Below are positions 21,281 to 22,427 of a stretch of DNA of 22,427 nt, piece after piece (the stretch's first letter is position 1; each line of letters opens with the position of its first letter). The notes under the pieces are model-generated. The model was not told the DNA's origin. It made no database searches and was given only the letters and a program-made list of their open reading frames with translations. The position numbers and the translations under genes were made by a program. The stretch is taken from assembly GCA_951800155.1 (NCBI GenBank), contig CATOJL010000007.1:1-22427 (forward strand), given 5' to 3'. This DNA comes from an uncultured Bacilli bacterium. GTDB taxonomy: Bacteria; Bacillota_I; Bacilli_A; RF39; UBA660.

Positions 21281-21883
21281 ATGGCTGATAAGAAAACTAG
21301 GAAAAAAACTAAAAAGAAAACCAAGAAAGAATCTAAAATCAAAACTCCCTCAGATGTTAACTTATTTGATAATCGTATTATTCGCTTGAATAAAACCATT
21401 GATGCAGAAGTTGCAGAGGAAATAGTCGAACAATTATTGAAACTTGATACTATAAAAAGCAAAAAAGATATAATATTCTATATCAATTCCCCAGGTGGTA
21501 CTGTTGCTTCAGGAATGGCTATTTATGATGCTATGCAAATGGTTAAAAGTGATGTTAGGACAATTTGTATAGGTCGTTGTGCTTCAATGGCTGCTGTGCT
21601 TCTTAGTGGTGGAACAAAAGGCAAACGATACATAACTCCTAATAGCGAGGTTATGATTCACGAAGTTTCATCTTTTAATATGGGAAAAATTGGCGAGTTG
21701 AAAATCAACTATGAACATACCAATACATTAAATGAGCGCATTATCAAACTATTAGCAGAAAATACAGGCAAGACTGTAAAACAAGTTAGACACGACATTC
21801 AGTTAAAGGATAGATGGTTCAATGCAGAAGAAGCACTAAAATATGGTTTAGGCGACAAGATACTAACAAAGAATCTAATATAA
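21281..21883 (+). CDS. ClpP-type serine protease with lysine-rich N-terminus
   Basis: The ClpP fold and triad are visible: S102 (GRCASMAA), H127 (MIHEVSS) and D172 (RHDIQLKDRWF). Also present are FYINSPGGTVASGMAIYDAM and the C-terminal AEEALKYGLGDKIL. ClpP forms a proteolytic barrel that needs an unfoldase such as ClpX; no ATPase is in the window. Residues 4-19 are almost all K, R and T, unlike the usual N-terminal loop. At 200 aa, length is normal. This is likely an accessory paralogue, not the housekeeping copy. AAAGGA is nine bases upstream. The right island repeat starts five bases after its stop. Confidence 0.88.
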   Translation: MADKKTRKKTKKKTKKESKIKTPSDVNLFDNRIIRLNKTIDAEVAEEIVEQLLKLDTIKSKKDIIFYINSPGGTVASGMAIYDAMQMVKSDVRTICIGRCASMAAVLLSGGTKGKRYITPNSEVMIHEVSSFNMGKIGELKINYEHTNTLNERIIKLLAENTGKTVKQVRHDIQLKDRWFNAEEALKYGLGDKILTKNLI

Positions 21884-21887
21884 TATC

Positions 21888-21913
21888 TGGCATAGTGGCA
21901 TAGGACCATTCCA
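21888..21913 (+). repeat. Right copy of the 26-bp island repeat
   Basis: TGG, C, then ATAGTGGCATAGGAC, then C and ATTCCA; 24 of 26 positions match the left copy. In this copy the first part is a perfect tandem of TGGCATAG (21888-21903). The distance between copies is 4,100 bases. Confidence 0.75.
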
Positions 21914-22427
21914 ATATATTTTAGTAAACAGGACACTATGTACTTCGTATAGAATTATAAGGTTAAGAACTATACCGAGTTATTAAGTTCGTATATATTA
22001 TTATGGTAAGTTCAAGAATACCTAATTCTACATTAAAAAAAGGACCCAAGTAGAGATAATGTCCAGTTATTACTTTATTGTAATACTTAAAAAACTTGCT
22101 CACGCTAGACACGGAACAATTTAGGAGTAATTCTCTTATCAGCCCAAATCTGAATAAGAATAAAGTCTACCTTAACCGTCATACTGAACACTTGTGGCGA
22201 CACAATGGAACTCAGACCGTTAATTTATCTAGTCGTAGTTATTCAATAATGTAGATATTAAAATTTAAAAGAAAAATTTATAGTATATGGGACTAAAATT
22301 TCTCTTGACTACGCAATAAGTAATTTAAACTATATAAATAATAATTAAAAAACAAATGATACTAAAAGATATGATAATACTAATAATGAAAGAGAATGAA
22401 AAATAAGATTAAAAAGTAATTGTAAAA
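21914..22427. other. Gene-free region after the island, possible structured RNA or decayed gene
   Basis: I find no convincing gene here. Bases 22255-22427 are plain AT-rich DNA. Bases 22040-22254 are less AT-rich and can form several hairpins: TTGTG-GCGA-CACAA (22192-22205, GNRA loop), GGAC...GTCC near 22043-22062, TAGAC with GTCTA at 22106-22110 and 22165-22169, and CAG...CTG near 22140-22152. A plus-strand frame is open from 22084 to a TAG at 22252-22254 (56 codons) but has no credible start. A minus-strand frame is also open in the same part. Confidence 0.4.

Noticed and set aside
21884..21920. Terminator hairpin formed by the right 26-bp repeat
   Set aside because: Only a five-pair stem can be drawn in the right copy, no T run follows, and the left copy lacks the pairing.
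22096..22254. A 53-codon gene starting at TTG 22096
   Set aside because: No Shine-Dalgarno sequence, and the minus strand is open over the same stretch, so the openness is probably due to composition.
17483..22427. Duplicate of the tRNA-Trp 3' end marking an integration att site
   Set aside because: I searched the right part of the window by eye for the tRNA 3' end (TACCCCTGCCA) and did not find it; a copy could lie beyond the window.
1..22427. CRISPR array or insertion sequence
   Set aside because: No regularly spaced repeats, transposase motif or IS-type terminal inverted repeats were seen; the only long repeat pair is the 26-bp pair.

Overview
The window looks like chromosomal DNA of a low-GC Bacillota. 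The organism is probably in or near Bacilli, Erysipelotrichia or the RF39-type gut lineages; that placement is an inference from protein character and gene order, and no search was run. The standard genetic code fits: all ribosomal proteins read full length with TGG for Trp, and the window encodes a tRNA-Trp with anticodon CCA. None of the 40 genes I accept ends in TGA.

Region 1 (1-14028) holds a small J-domain gene on the minus strand (107-331), then the merged S10-spc-alpha ribosomal locus. The locus has a strong sigma-A promoter (419-447), a structured leader (about 454-580) and an intrinsic terminator overlapping the end of rplQ. Gene order is rpsJ-rplC-rplD-rplW-rplB-rpsS-rplV-rpsC-rplP-rpmC-rpsQ-rplN-rplX-rplE-rpsN-rpsH-rplF-rplR-rpsE-rplO-secY-adk-infA-rpmJ-rpsM-rpsK-rpoA-rplQ. 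Two usual members are missing from their places: rpmD (L30) between rpsE and rplO, and map between adk and infA. A 113-base gap between infA and rpmJ can fold into nested stems with a possible pseudoknot, a candidate translational control site for the alpha-operon part.

Region 2 (14029-17661) holds monocistronic or two-gene units with consensus promoters and very short leaders. They are an unrecognised 161-aa protein, a transglutaminase-fold (Cys-His-Asp) membrane-associated protein interrupted near its end by an in-frame TAG, a frameshifted remnant, an SDR oxidoreductase followed one base later by a cysteine-rich type IV prepilin-like protein, and tRNA-Trp with its own promoter and terminator.

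Region 3 (17662-22427) is an accessory island downstream of tRNA-Trp. Two near-identical 26-bp direct repeats (17788-17813 and 21888-21913) bracket seven genes: a leftward XRE-type repressor and a rightward series encoding a GRAM/PH-like protein, a PH-like single-pass membrane protein, a DUF4177-like protein, a short SSB, an RNase J-like beta-CASP metallo-hydrolase and a ClpP-type serine protease. Two copies of a repressor-type operator lie in the divergent promoter region. No integrase, transposase or Clp ATPase is visible. About 510 bases of gene-free DNA follow the right repeat, part of it less AT-rich and able to form hairpins. The combination of SSB, beta-CASP nuclease and ClpP under one repressor is the best candidate here for an undescribed system.
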